Source: Hermatobates lingyangjiaoensis
Lineage: Eukaryota; Arthropoda; Insecta; Hemiptera; Hermatobatidae
DNA: 64,000 nucleotides
Assembly: GCA_026182355.1 (NCBI GenBank)
Contig: JAPFBL010000551.1
Span: 97,501-161,500, forward strand
Direction of reading: 5' to 3'
Shown here: positions 11,033-21,164 of the stretch, piece after piece
Numbering within the stretch: the stretch's first letter is position 1
Layout: each line of letters opens with the position of its first letter
Position numbers and translations under genes: made by a program
The notes under the pieces: generated by a model
Seen by the model: only the letters and a program-made list of their open reading frames with translations
Database searches by the model: none
Told to the model about the DNA's origin: nothing

Positions 11033-11762
11033 TGTATATATATATATATATGTAATATTGTTATTTACGAACATATTTACTATGAATTTGAAGTCGGTTT
11101 TGGGACTTTGGAATAGCTTAATCGAATTATAATGTATTCTTATGGGGAATCAGTCTCGAAATACGACCATTTCTATATATGAGATAGGTCCCAGAATGGT
11201 GTATAAGAAATTCACAGAGGAAATCACAATCACCCTAATATTTCGACAACTGTCATCATCAAGCCACATTGTCAAAAGCACTCTGTCAGTGTTGCTATCT
11301 TATGAAAGGAGAGGAGACAAGAAAAAAAAATAAAAAATCAAAAATAGAAAAAAATTATTAATATTAATCTACTTAAATAAATTAAAAAAAAAAGAAAATA
11401 ATAATTAAATTAAAGATATTGAATTTTTAAAATTTTTTCTTTATTTCATCTGCTCCATAAGGTGGCAACACTGAAAAAGTGCTTCTGAGAAGGAGATTTT
11501 TGGTTTGTTTTCCTACTACCACACTTGCATCTCTCATGACGATAGTTGTCGAAATATCCTAGTTGGTTTTTGTTTTTTGCCTGTATGTTTTTTCTATGTT
11601 TTTTATATATTATAATAATATAATATATTATTGTAAGCATATTTTATTATAATTATATAAAAGGTAGTTCATTAATAGCTACTCTATAACAGTATTTATA
11701 GCAAACTAATAAAGAAGTTACATATTTTTAATATTAACATGAACACAAACAATGGTGCTTAC

Positions 11763-11921
11763 CTTTGAAATGGCTAAAAGATTTTCTGGTGATGATTCAT
11801 CAGTGGCTGATGAAACGTTACTCGCTTTAGCCGAATTTAAATCATCATCATAGTTCTGTTCAGTATTGTCTCGAGTAGTGTTTTCCATGACGTAGGCCGT
11901 CTGCCAAGTAGTTTGATTTAC
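11763..11921 (-). CDS. Adenylyl cyclase exon L: extracellular loop
   Basis: This exon is 159 nt, phase 0 at both ends. The acceptor is tttttctcag and the donor is gtaagc. It encodes VNQTTWQTAYVMENTTRD, NTEQNYDDDLNSAKASNV and SSATDESSPENLLAISK. It is hydrophilic and acidic, with N-glycosylation sequons NQT, NTT and NVS. Animal adenylyl cyclases carry their glycosylated extracellular loop in this part of the second membrane domain. Sequence conservation is low here, so the call rests on splice sites, phase, composition and position. Confidence 0.72.
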
Positions 11922-12044
11922 CTGAGAAAAATACCAAAATATATAGCAAATAATAGATATTTATGAACCTAGGAAATAGTGAAGTCTGTTATTTCCCCGA
12001 GTGTTTTAGTTGATTACTGTGGCAAAGTCGAAGGCGTATTTGTT

Positions 12045-12175
12045 TTTTGTTTTTATTTTTTATTATTATTTGGGGGTGACTATAGGACTGCGTCTCAAAA
12101 ACTATTGTACCTCCCCCCTTCTGTACTAAAGTACCTCAGCAGTTAGCTTCAACGCTGTGTGCGAGTGTGGGTGGG
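12045..12175 (-). mobile_element. LINE 3' end fragment, minus strand
   Basis: Same family: TTATTATTATTTGGGGGTGA, CTGTACTAAAGTACC, CAGTTAGCTTCAACGC. Shorter than the copy at 13005. Confidence 0.7.
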
Positions 12176-12258
12176 TAAGTGGGTAATTTAACGCAAGACA
12201 AGCATAATGTTAAATTAACCCGAGAGATGCTGGTTGCTAATACTAAAATTATAAAAAA

Positions 12259-12450
12259 GAAGGTAACCACCATAAACTAAAAATTTTAGAGGCTATATTA
12301 ATTCAAAAACTGAAGCCACGCCTAAATATTCAGGTCGAAAACAGTAGCCGTATTTTGAAGCTGTTTAGTTCACATCCAGAAACCCTTGCAGGTAGCGACT
12401 CAGGCCGAGAGGCCACTCACCCCACAGGATTAACGCCCACCATTTCTTAA
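12259..12450 (+). pseudogene. PLE GIY-YIG C-terminal fragment
   Basis: An open stretch of 63 codons plus stop reading EGNHHKLKILEAILIQKLKP, then RLNIQVENSSRILKLF, then a low-conservation tail ending PTIS. It is the C-terminal helix of a PLE GIY-YIG domain (IxEAxLI...P.LN.Q). The 3' UTR that follows carries a hammerhead-like core at 12524. The same peptide pattern recurs at 61626-61760 from a different lineage. Confidence 0.7.
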
Positions 12451-12523
12451 ACTTTATGGAAACAACCCCTTCTACCTTCTCCATGTATATATAAACCAGA
12501 TATTTCACCTTAGATCTTATTCA

Positions 12524-12564
12524 CGTCCTGATGATGAATGTTGTTCATTCGAAACACGTCGACC
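12524..12564 (+). ncRNA. Hammerhead-like ribozyme core
   Basis: Stem I GTC/GAC; CTGATGA (12528-12534); extra T; stem II GAATG/CATTC; GAA; ACACGT, which can form a 2-bp hairpin AC/GT; then C. It lies ~75 bp after the stop of a PLE C-terminal fragment, in the 3' UTR position. Confidence 0.75.
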
Positions 12565-12596
12565 ATAGGAGATGTACTTTATTGTGTAGACGAAAT

Positions 12597-12722
12597 AACG
12601 AGAGTGTTATTTAGAAAAATTGAGAAACTTGTTAAGAAACAGGTATCATTTTGGTGTCATATTCAATAATGTGTGTGTCAAAGAAGGACTGCTACCAAAA
12701 TTTACGAATATTTTAATATATA
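12597..12722 (+). pseudogene. PLE 5' coding fragment
   Basis: Encodes LFRKIEKLVKKQV and, after a frame change, VKEGLLPKFTNI. This is the KLEKL..K...GLLP.FTN block near the N-terminus of Penelope-like proteins. The coding sequence stops being recognisable exactly at the TNI codons, where AT-rich repeat sequence begins. It follows the hammerhead-containing 3' end of 12259-12590, the order expected if a terminal repeat precedes a second copy. Confidence 0.6.
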
Positions 12723-12887
12723 TATAAATATACTATATACTATATATTATAATATTATACTAATATATTTCTTATATTTCTTATATATCTATATAATTAC
12801 TAAATATAAGAAACGGTCTACAAGGACTATAAAACTTTAAATTACACAAAGCACGACACAGAAAAGAGAATAAAAAGAACACTTACA

Positions 12888-12926
12888 AATTCAATATTTC
12901 GAACTGTTGTTCGTCATCAGGAGAGT
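12888..12926 (-). ncRNA. Hammerhead-like ribozyme core
   Basis: Minus strand: CTGATGA, extra C, stem II GAAC/GTTC, GAA, palindromic ATAT, T. Confidence 0.65.
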
Positions 12927-13004
12927 AGACTAGAAGAGAGGACGAAGTGAGGAGATCTCCCCACGTCGAAGAACGGAGCGCGAATCATATATATATATAT
13001 ACAA

Positions 13005-13225
13005 TTATTATGATTATTATTATTATTCTTTGAGGGTGGCTATAGCACTGCATCTTAAAAAAAAAACTATTGTACCATACTTCTCCCCTTCGGTACTAAA
13101 GTACACCGCCAGTTAGCTTCAATGCCTCCGAGAAGCTCAACACTTTTGCTGGTTCTAGTGGTAAAAGTTTTTCTATGGTTTTGTTGAGTGTCCCGAAGTA
13201 GCTACCTCTGTGCAGCAGAGTTGTC
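13005..13225 (-). mobile_element. LINE 3' end, minus strand
   Basis: (ATT/AAT)n tail at 13005-13030, then CTTTGAGGGTGGCTATAGCAC, CGGTACTAAAGTAC and CAGTTAGCTTCAATGCCTCC. This is the reverse complement of the LINE end at 27600-27716. Confidence 0.75.
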
Positions 13226-13545
13226 TGTCAGTCAGCCAGCAATCCCACACTGGAACACTTATAGACCGAATGCTGGTCATTTGTGATACTACACAATGAA
13301 GATTCATTCTATATTGGAAGTCCTAAACTTTGCATAACTCAAGTGTATTTAGAGTATTAATCTTTGACGAGTACCTGACACCGTACAGGCTCGGGACCGA
13401 GGGATTAACCTCTCTGAAAGACGGCGTGATCAGATTTATTCATCTCCTATGCGAACAAATCGAGGGCCAGAATGGGTATCAAACCTCAGATCTAGCAATC
13501 CGGAGGCGAGCACGGAAGCCACTAGGTACCCTGACCCCTTAGATT
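13225..13545 (-). mobile_element. SINE copy, diverged
   Basis: Minus-strand relative of the 35429 SINE (GATACTACACAATGAAGATT, CAAGTGTATTTAGAG, CCGTACAGGCTCGGGACCGA). The tRNA head is heavily changed. Confidence 0.75.
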
Positions 13546-13554
13546 AAGTTAGAT

Positions 13555-13855
13555 ACCAGTGGCAGTCCTACAGGGTCACACACTTAGACCAAACATTGAC
13601 CCTATGTGATAATCTTACCATAAAGTGAAGATTGATTCTGTATTGGCAGTCCTAAATTAGGCTTAAGTGTATTTAGAGGAGGCATCTTTAACTGTACCTG
13701 ATATCGTATAGGCTCGGGACAGACGGCTTAACATCTATTCAGAGTAACGACTTGCTCAGATTTATTCACCTCTCATGTGAATAAATCGAGGGCCAGGTGG
13801 ACCTTTCAGTTCAGAGGCGAGCACTACCTCTGTTGCCACTTTGCTACCTTGCTAC
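13555..13855 (-). mobile_element. SINE copy, diverged, tandem to the previous one
   Basis: A second minus-strand copy directly adjoins the first. It retains CGTATAGGCTCGGGAC, GAATAAATCGAGGGCCAGG and AGTTCAGAGGCGAGCAC. Confidence 0.75.
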
Positions 13856-13960
13856 CCAGTCAAAGCATAAATGAATATAATACCAAATATATTAGCTGAT
13901 GATGTAACATATAAAATATATTATACGGGCAAGAATAAGTGGCTGGCGTTAATACATAAC

Positions 13961-14014
13961 GTGAGGAGTGAGAGCTACAGTAAGAGTAATGAGAATAACT
14001 GCGAGGGATGCGAC
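13961..14014 (-). CDS. Candidate adenylyl cyclase exon K: TM9
   Basis: This is a candidate 54-nt exon, phase 0 at both ends, between ...aagcccag and gttatg. It would encode VASLAVILITLTVALTPH, a hydrophobic helix. Without it the gene would pass directly from TM8 to the glycosylated loop, one helix short of the family pattern. The acceptor lacks a strong pyrimidine tract, the donor is poor, and an alternative donor (gtatta) lies 8 nt further on. RNA evidence is needed to decide. Confidence 0.45.
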
Positions 14015-14269
14015 CTGGGCTTGACTTCTTGAAGAATGGAGGTGCTGAGACATAAGGACGAGGACAGAGAGGCAGCCCTGGAACACAAAGAACTGAGTCA
14101 GTGTGTGAGAGGGGTGAGGGGTGTCTTGTGACAGTGAGAGAGAGTGAGAGGAAGAGAGAGGAGGTGCTGAGACATAAGGACGAGGACAGAGAGACAGCCC
14201 TGGAACACAAAGAACTGAGTCAGTGAGTGAGAGGGGGTGAGAGGTGTCTTGTGACAGTGAGAGAGAGTG

Positions 14270-14275
14270 AGAGGA

Positions 14276-14306
<31 letters not shown>

Positions 14307-14382
14307 AGAGAAAGAGAGAGAGAGAGAGAAAAAATACTCCATAGAGAAAGTAAGAGAGTGTGCAGAAAAACAGAGAGAGAAA

Positions 14383-14413
<31 letters not shown>

Positions 14414-14465
14414 TGTGTGTGTGTGTGTGTGTATGAGAGAGAGAGAGAGAGAGACAGAGAGAAGA
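14270..14465. repeat. GA and GT microsatellites
   Basis: GAGAGA-rich from 14270, (GT)n at 14388-14432, then (GA)n. It follows a local ~120-bp duplication (GGAGGTGCTGAGACATAAGG at 14037 and 14160) next to candidate exon K. Confidence 0.85.
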
Positions 14466-14651
14466 GTTTGTTGGTTATGTGACGAGTTATTTCACATAAA
14501 CACGCTAAATAACAATCAATAGGTTTTGATTTCGACGAAGACCACTTGTGGTTGAAATATGTTATTCTTGTTTTCCCATTTCATATTGTGGTTTGTTCAT
14601 ATGTATATATAAAGCCAAAGAGTTGGCTTTCGTCTTCTAGCCACTCGACTT

Positions 14652-14695
14652 CCTTTCCTGAGGATGACCGTTAAAAGGGTCGAAATATATTGAAT
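14652..14695 (+). ncRNA. Hammerhead-like ribozyme core
   Basis: Stem I TTC/GAA; CTGAGGA; extra T; stem II GACC/GGTC; GAA; palindromic ATATAT; T. A decayed relative at 3240-3285 (CTAAGAT...GGGTCAAAATATT) has lost two core positions. Confidence 0.7.
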
Positions 14696-14985
14696 TTGAG
14701 TCCTAGTTTCTGTTTCTCATTCGTGCTTGTGGCATATGTGTGTGTGTGTGGGGGGGGGGGGGGGGGGTGGCGAATGAGAGAAAAATATTTTTTTTTTACT
14801 ATAGAAGACCAATGAATGGAAGATTGACAGAGTGATTTCCAGATGAATTAAAGAAATAAATGGCGGGAGACAATGTTAATACATTATTAAAAGAAAGAAG
14901 AATATAGGAGCTAAGACAAGTATGAGACTAGCTAATGAGTAATGAGTTATAGACTACAGGTATACCGTACATAAGAAAGACAAAC

Positions 14986-15070
14986 CTGGAACCTCTCCGC
15001 CAGGATGATGAGGTTAATGAGGAGAGTAATGAAGACTGCGATGCCGAAGTACACGAGGATGTAGATAGAC
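14986..15070 (-). CDS. Adenylyl cyclase exon J: TM8
   Basis: This exon is 85 nt. The acceptor is ctctgttccag and the donor is gtttgt. It encodes SIYILVYFGIAVFITLLI and NLIILAERFQ, a single membrane helix ending in a charged AERFQ turn. The first base completes the Trp codon begun in exon I. It ends in phase 0. Confidence 0.88.
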
Positions 15071-15244
15071 CTGGAACAGAGTCAGCTTGGGGTATAGAAA
15101 TCATGGGTCATAAGTGACATTACAGCTTAATAAAGTATGCATGCTTCCGTGTTATAGTAGTAACTACTCTACGAACCGTAGTCACTTTTATAGGACTGTC
15201 ATTGGTTTGATTAGAGTTCGGTCTTGTAATAGCTTACTCCGGTT

Positions 15245-15390
15245 TCCAAGGTTTCTCTAAAATAAACTTTATTACAATCATTACACTTTATGCATGTATA
15301 ACATTACTCCGTAATTCCTATGGAATCTTCTCATTTATACTTGAAAATAGAGATTTCACTTTCCTTTTGTTATAAAAAGAAAAGCCCTTG
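15245..15390 (-). pseudogene. PLE RT-to-GIY-YIG linker fragment
   Basis: Minus-strand peptide SFYNKRKVKSLFSSINEKIP followed, after a stop, by ELRSNV. It matches the LAFYNKRKNKSLFSNLKEKI linker of the element at 4221-8432 but is clearly diverged. It joins at ~15390 directly onto a terminal-repeat family seen also at 26840-27065 and 61110-61255. Confidence 0.55.
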
Positions 15391-15651
15391 TTGTTGCGTC
15401 TACAACGTGCTTGGTCCGCTTTTATATTTTCTCCTGAAGACGGATTCCCCGAAAAGTTGTGTTTATAGGTGTGTTCTTTACTCTGCGTGTTTCTCTTCTT
15501 CAATTTTGAACTCGTATTATGTTTAGTTTGGATCGTTTTTCCGTTTATTAAGTATATATATATATATATAACAATTAAAAGAAACGGTCCAGCGGACTTT
15601 TTTAAATAAATTCAAAACGAAGGAAACACACAGAAAGACACAGACATAACT

Positions 15652-15692
15652 CACATCGATATTTCAACCATCGTCGTCATCAGGAGGTGTGA
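15652..15692 (-). ncRNA. Hammerhead-like ribozyme core, family F2 (mirror arm)
   Basis: Mirror of 15767 with GGTT in place of GGTC, leaving a G-U pair at the base of stem II. Other core bases intact. Confidence 0.65.
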
Positions 15693-15766
15693 AGAGCGAA
15701 GAGTCCTGAACTGAACTGAACTTGTTCAGTCACCACCCTGCCTTCCTGCGGGACTCTTCGCTCTTC

Positions 15767-15806
15767 ACACCTCCTGATGACGACGATGGTCGAAATATCG
15801 ATGTGA
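15767..15806 (+). ncRNA. Hammerhead-like ribozyme core, family F2
   Basis: CTGATGA (15774-15780); extra C; stem II GAC/GTC with GATG loop; GAA; palindromic ATAT; C; stem I CACCTC/GATGTG with one mismatch. The same core recurs in the other F2 copies (around 25830, 37225, 38310, 47402 on plus and mirrored on minus). Confidence 0.7.
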
Positions 15807-16084
15807 GTTATGTCTGTGTCTTTCTGTGTGTTTCCTTCGTTTTGAATTTATTTTTATAAATATATTATATATTAATATATATATATATATATATATAATA
15901 AGGTTTCAAATAAACACGTGAAATAACAATCAATGATAAAACCACAATAAGAAATGGGAAAACAAGACTAAGATCTTTCAAAAATACTCCTTGAGAACTG
16001 GAATTGAGAAGGAACCCTTCACAAATAGAGGTTGTGCCGTTCAGTCAACCTGTGAAAGATACTCCAGTTTTTTTTTTGAAAAAA

Positions 16085-16490
16085 ATTTATATCTCAGTTG
16101 TTTTCAGTAGTGGTGGTAAATTACTAAACAGACTTGTCAATAATTGTAAAAGGATAGAAAAGGAAGATTGTGTTTACAGGATTCCTTGTGGAGGTTGTAA
16201 TTCTTCATATGTTGGACAAACCGGAAAAAGTTAACTTACTAGAGTGTGAAACAACATAAATATTCTATTAGGAGGCAAGAAGAGTCAAGTGCTTTGTTTC
16301 AACATATCAAGTAATACAATCATTCCATAAAATGGGAAGATTCCAAGGAATTGATATTTCTCTCATCTGTTGTTGAAAGAAACTTAGTAGAAAGTGTCAT
16401 AATAAAGTATAATTTTGAAAAACTAATCAATATAAGTCATGACCTATTGAGATTAGATGAATTCTTAATTCAAGGCATAGTTAAGTAAAT
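16085..16490 (+). pseudogene. PLE GIY-YIG fragment of a second lineage
   Basis: Plus-strand remains of a GIY-YIG domain: VVFSSGGKLLNRLVNNCKR, then DCVYRIPCGGCNSSYVGQTGKS followed by a stop. Later out-of-frame pieces include ESVIIKYNFEKLINISHD and LLRLDEF. The VYRIPC..C...YVGQTG core is the standard Penelope GIY-YIG signature. It is quite different from the CKDCDKCYYGETSR version at 4631-5755, so at least two PLE lineages are present. Several stops make it dead. Confidence 0.75.
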
Positions 16491-17135
16491 TAGACCTGTG
16501 GGTGATCTTGGAAATGTGCGAGTACCTTTGGACATGAACTCTGACCAGATTGTTGATTCTAAAAATATAGATTAATGTTTTGTTAAATTAAATTTTGTAT
16601 TTATTTGTTTTTAAATTAATATTGAATTATAATTCAATTTCTTACTGTTGGACCTACACTGTTTAATTTTATAGGGTATTTCTTCTTATCAAGCTATATT
16701 GTCATGTTGAGTTTCTAGCTGTTTTATTACCTTCCTTCTCCATTAATTTTATGTTAGCTCCTCAGTTTTTACTTTGTTTGCTCTCTGATGACATACATTG
16801 AAAGGCCTCAGAACATTTATTTCTATTGTTTTCCCTTTCGATTGTGGTTTAAACTTCATTGATTGCATCACGTGTTTACTTATTGTGATTTTTCTGCATT
16901 GTATATATATATATTTATATACTCATATTATTATGATAATAATAAAATTTTATGAGGATATAAGAAGAGTGTATAGAGAAGATGGGAGTGTATATTTATA
17001 TATATAACAAGATTTCACATAAACACGTGAAATAACAATCAATGATGAAACCACAATATAAAATGAAGAAAAAAGACTAAAATCTTTCAACCGTAACAAG
17101 CGGTCTTCTCACAAACCATTTCATGTTGTGGTTTG

Positions 17136-17182
<47 letters not shown>

Positions 17183-17189
<7 letters not shown>

Positions 17190-17345
17190 TATTTTCTTTT
17201 TTTTATCGAGGTTTGGTCTAGCTTCAATAATAGAAGTCCTTTAAGCCGATGTTTCATCTATATTTGTAGGCAAAACGTCGGCTTAAAAGGGTTGTATTAT
17301 TGAAGCTAGACCAAACCTTGATATAAAAGAAAAATAGTGTTAAAT
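17183..17345. repeat. F9 fold-back
   Basis: Arms contain TTTTATCGAGGTTTGGTCTA and its complement, meeting at TTTCATCTATATTTGTAGGC. A longer copy is at 44410-44745. Confidence 0.75.
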
Positions 17346-17384
17346 ATATGTGGTGGAGATAAGGAAAACATTCAGTATATATAT

Positions 17385-17757
17385 ATAAATATTGATAAAA
17401 GTATCGACCGTGGAATACAAACAAAACTAAAGTTTATCAGGACTCGGTCAGTTCTTCAGGTTTAAATTAAACTCTCATTACCAATGGTTAGTTTTTATTT
17501 AAAACCTTTTTCATAGGCAAAGGTATATATATTTTTTTTGTAATGTCACGTGTTCATTCAAACTACAATTGTTGTTAAAATCCACAGACTATTTTTCTTT
17601 GTAAAATAATTTGTAATGTAATACTTAGTTTTTTTGTTTCAAAATTTATACTTCTGCCTAAGCAAGAGGTTTTAATAAAATCCAAAACGTTCGCAATGAG
17701 AGTTTAATTTGAACCTGAAGGACTGACCGAGTCCCGATAAACTTTAGTTTTATGTAT
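17385..17757. repeat. F6 fold-back
   Basis: Arms contain AAAGTTTATCAGGACTCGGT and the complement CCGAGTCCCGATAAACTTTA, with GTTTTTATTTAAAACCTTTT inside. Other copies: 20345-20565 (collapsed) and 27103-27365 (left arm only, then a LINE). Confidence 0.75.
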
Positions 17758-17759
17758 AT

Positions 17760-18255
17760 ATATATATATATAGGTGTGTTATCTAATCGGGATTCGGTCA
17801 AATTTTCTAGGTTAAAAAATCAAACTCTCATTGCCGACGTTTCGGTTTTATTTTAAAACCCTTTTCATAGGCCTACAAACAAAGGATAATAAGAAATCAC
17901 ATATCAACATCTATCATATAAACAATAAGAAATGAATTGTTACAACTTATGAATATTATAAGCAGAAGTATTTAGAGATAAATAAAACAATATAACTTAA
18001 AGAAGTAAGAATTTTTTTAAACTAAGAAAATGAATTTTACATTATTTAAAGGAATAACAATCTTACCCGGACAAAACCTTCGACTAGACTAATAATATAA
18101 CATTACAAGTAACCTTAACACTGTTCACTCAAAGGAACTAAATAAATCAAATTTCACTAAAACTCAGCACAACACTTCCGACTAAATGTTACTTAAATTA
18201 GTAATATCACTTCTATGATTAATCGAACTTAGATCCTTTTTAATATATAGCATTT
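17760..18255 (-). repeat. F3: 3' end of the 4221-8432 PLE family
   Basis: A minus-strand copy of the PLE 3' UTR (TAATCGGGATTCGGTCAAAT, GCCGACGTTTCGGTTTTATT, then the AT-rich tail), ending at TTTTTAATATATAGCATTTT. It is diverged by small changes from 4221-4715 and is truncated before any long coding part. Confidence 0.8.
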
Positions 18256-18313
18256 TCTATCAACCTAGCCTAACACCTACTCTATGAAACGGTCGATATC
18301 TTATTGAATCTGT

Positions 18314-18465
<152 letters not shown>

Positions 18466-18473
18466 GGTTATAC

Positions 18474-18571
18474 CAGGGGAAAACAAGGAGCTCGACTGAG
18501 ATGATGGAGAGAAGAACGACGAGGGAGCAGATGAAGTAGATGTACAGCATGTTATCGGTCTGCCTCGAGTA
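18474..18571 (-). CDS. Adenylyl cyclase exon I: TM7
   Basis: This exon is 98 nt. The acceptor is atgttgcag and the donor is gtataacc, which is weak at +3 to +5. It encodes [17 protein letters not shown] and [15 protein letters not shown], a clear membrane helix preceded by the YS+Q.D motif that starts the second membrane domain. The intron passes into (CT)n and then (TA)n about 9 nt after the exon. Confidence 0.9.
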
Positions 18572-18774
18572 CTGCAACATATCGAAAGGCATTAGTCAAG
18601 TGCAAGGAGGTGTCGAGGAAGGGATGATATATGCATGTCAGTGAGTGAGAGTGTGGTATCAGAGAATCACTAGTGTGGTAAGAGAGAGACTGTAATAGTG
18701 TGGAGGAAGACCCTGTGCTAATGGTGGGAGGGGGAGAGCTATATATGGTAGAGGGTAGAGGAAAAATAGTACAG

Positions 18775-18886
18775 AACTCAGAGAGAGAAATAGAGATAGA
18801 AAAAAAGAAAAAGGGATAGAGAGAGAAAAAACGGAAAATGGATAGAGATAGAGGGAAAGAAAGAGCGGGGGATAGAGAGAGAGAGG

Positions 18887-18939
<53 letters not shown>

Positions 18940-19182
18940 AACGAAAAAATGGATAGAGATAGAGGGAAAGAAAGAGCGGAGGATGGAAAGAAAGAGAGGA
19001 GAAAGAGAGAGAGAGAGAAATAAAACGAAAAGGAATAGAGATAGAGGGAAAGAAAGAGAAGTGGGATAGAGAGAGAGAGAGGGAGTGAAAGAGAGGAGAG
19101 AGAGAGAGAGAGTGAGGGAGAGAAAGAGAGGAGAGAGAGAGGGAGAGAGAGAGAGAGAGAGGGAGAGAGAGAGAGAGAGAGG

Positions 19183-19220
<38 letters not shown>

Positions 19221-19360
19221 TAGAAAAAACGAAAGAGGACTTAAGAGAAAGGGAATGAAAGAGAGGAGGAGAGGGAGGGAGAAATAGGACAACGAAAGAG
19301 GGGTAGAAGTAGAGGGAGTGAAAGAGAGGGGGGATAAAATAGAAAAAATGAATGAGGGAT

Positions 19361-19399
<39 letters not shown>

Positions 19400-19545
19400 G
19401 GGGGGAGAGAAAAAGGGGGAGAGAAAAAGGGGGAGAGAGAGGGAGAGAAAGAGGGGGGATAGAGAGAAATAGAAATAGAAAAAACCAAAGAGGGATAGAG
19501 AGAGAGGGGGGAGAGAGGGATAGAGAGAGGAAGAGATGTTATTTG
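18775..19545. repeat. GA-rich low-complexity tract
   Basis: Purine-only for long stretches (GA, GGGA, GATAGA). Includes a loosely repeated ~70-100 bp unit with GGGAAAGAAAGAGCGGRGGAT. It fills the intron between exons H and I; in the sense strand it is polypyrimidine. Confidence 0.85.
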
Positions 19546-19621
19546 CTGTGTGCACTTGATAATCATTTTGCCAATTGCGATAATGTCCTTGAATCCATTA
19601 GCTTTATGCTAGTCAACTGAC

Positions 19622-19784
19622 CTTCTTCTCAATGTGAGACTTCTTGAAGTGGAGCAGGACAGGGTGACAGTGCTCCGTCCTCAGCTGCTCGGTGCTCCTG
19701 GCGTCTATCGCGCGCATCAAGTAGTCGTTCACCTCATCCTCAGGGTCTTTGCCAGACTCACAGCTTGGCTCTCGCAAGCCCAGC
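19622..19784 (-). CDS. Adenylyl cyclase exon H: C1b to TM7 linker
   Basis: This exon is 163 nt. The acceptor is gttgggtag and the donor is gtcagt. It encodes LGLREPSCESGKDPEDEV, NDYLMRAIDARSTEQLR and TEHCHPVLLHFKKSHIEKK. The EDEV..YL.RAIDARS block and the basic LL.FKK...EKK run before TM7 are hallmarks of the ADCY5/6-type C1b. It ends in phase 0. A long CT-rich tract (in sense orientation) fills most of the following 1.05 kb intron. Confidence 0.93.
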
Positions 19785-20129
19785 CTACCCAACAAACCGA
19801 AAAGCATTTAGGAAAAAAATAAATGTGAAATATTAAAAAAAAATAATTAATTATAAATAATATTAGTAAAATTAATTAATTTATACAAAAAAATGTGCTC
19901 AAAGTAATTATAACAACTGAAATTAACCGATTCTTCAAGTATTTTGCTCTTTCCTATCAACGATTATCATTGATAGTAGGCCATGTCGTGTGTAATGACG
20001 AGTCCGTTCATGGATTTGCTATTTAAACCCCATGAATCAGGAATAGCCAATGATTAGATCAAACAAAATCATATGAATAGAAGTTAGTTCTGATAATCTA
20101 TCTTCTATATAAATTAATATTAAAATTAT

Positions 20130-20345
20130 AGTAATCCGTCTTACCTCGTACTCTGCTGCTGAAGCTCTCGGACCGGTTTCGGGCGTCACCCATCTTCAAC
20201 AAGATCGTTGATCAGTTCTTGTTGAAGATGGGTGACGCCCGAAACCGGTCCGAGAGCTTCAGCAGCAGGGTACGAGGTAAGACGGATTACTATAATTTTA
20301 ATATTAATAATACTAACCTCTGTGGTAATGATGAAATGCATGAAT
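20130..20345. repeat. F11 fold-back
   Basis: Strong palindrome: ATCCGTCTTACCTCGTACTC to CATCTTCAACAAGA, then the complement from TTGTTGAAGATGGGTGACGC. Both arms are nearly perfect. Related copies at 39665-40700 (split by a SINE) and 42310-42440 (short). Confidence 0.8.
20218..20254 (+). ncRNA. Hammerhead-like core with C3-to-U change, family F11
   Basis: Stem I CTTG/CGAG; TTGAAGA where CTGANGA is expected; extra T; stem II GGG/CCC; GAA; palindromic ACCGGT; C. The layout is right but the first core base is U, so activity is doubtful. Confidence 0.55.
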
Positions 20346-20637
20346 TCTATATAAATATTGATAAAAGTATCGACCGTGAAATGGACAACAAAATTGAAGT
20401 TTATCGGGACTCGGTCAGTTCTTTAGGTTCAAATTAAAATTTCTTATATTTCTTCTGTTTTGTAGGCTTATGAAAAAGGTTTTAGATAAAAACCGTTTAA
20501 TTTGAATCTGAAGAACTGATCGAGTCCTGATAAACTTTAATTTTGTATCTTATATATACTTATAAAACTCTGATAATAGATTGTTTCTTTGTTTACTTGT
20601 CACCGTGCATTAATTGTCCGAATTAATAATAAAATAT

Positions 20638-21110
20638 ATGTTATTTTGTGGGATTCAAACCCACAACCTTTGCATTTAAAGTCAAATAAAGAGGTTTTCT
20701 TACAATACACTTCAAAAACCTGATATAAATGATGTTTTTTGAGTATAAGTCAACTAAAGATGAAGCCTTGGTTGTCTGTACACAGGTCAAACTTGGAATA
20801 CCTGTTAAGTTCAGTTTATGCAGGATCATTCAAATAAATATTAAAGAAAACAGTAGGTAATATATAACTTTATAAATATATAACTTTAATAATATATAAC
20901 TTTATATATAACTGCATTAAAAAGAAAGAAGATGAAAAATAAATCTTTTCAACATAATTCAGATAAAATTAATGATTCCAGATGTAAAATCTATTTATAT
21001 TATAGAATAAACCTGACGAGGTTTTCTACGAAAGACCTTAGTCCCATTTTTGGAAACCTTTTTGTTCTTTAGACGATGTTTTTTTTTTGTAGTTCACGTT
21101 TTTACTGTAA
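20638..21110 (-). mobile_element. Copy of the second SINE-like family plus AT-rich body
   Basis: Reversed relative of 42490-42740. It extends into a body (AATAAACCTGACGAGGTTTT, CAGTCCCATTTT-like) that is shared with 36195-36500. Confidence 0.55.
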
Positions 21111-21164
21111 ATTGTTGCTATACCAATACATAAAACAAATTTTATTTATTCTGAAGTAAAATGG

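Larger units (their letters stand above)
15571..15872. repeat. F2 fold-back (PLE terminal repeat family)
   Basis: Palindrome with arms containing AACGAAGGAAACACACAG, ATCGATATTTC and CATCAGGAGGTGTGAAGAGC. The arms meet around 15715 at ACTGAACTTGTTCAGT. Both arms end in TA-rich sequence. Other copies: 25592-25945, 37094-37345, 38128-38428, 38450-38537 (one arm), 47222-47522. Confidence 0.85.
14490..17150. repeat. F1 remnants (14490-14600, 15898-15982, 17008-17150)
   Basis: Three partial F1 copies. At 14490 the two arms are collapsed with only AACAATCAATAGG and one core between them. At 15898 a single arm ends abruptly at AAGATCTTTCAA. At 17008 a left arm to GCGGTCTTC joins a short right arm. 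TA-rich tracts flank the last two. Confidence 0.6.

Noticed and set aside
18552..19566. Minus-strand Ser/Leu/Pro frames over 240 codons
   Set aside because: CT-rich low-complexity intron sequence.
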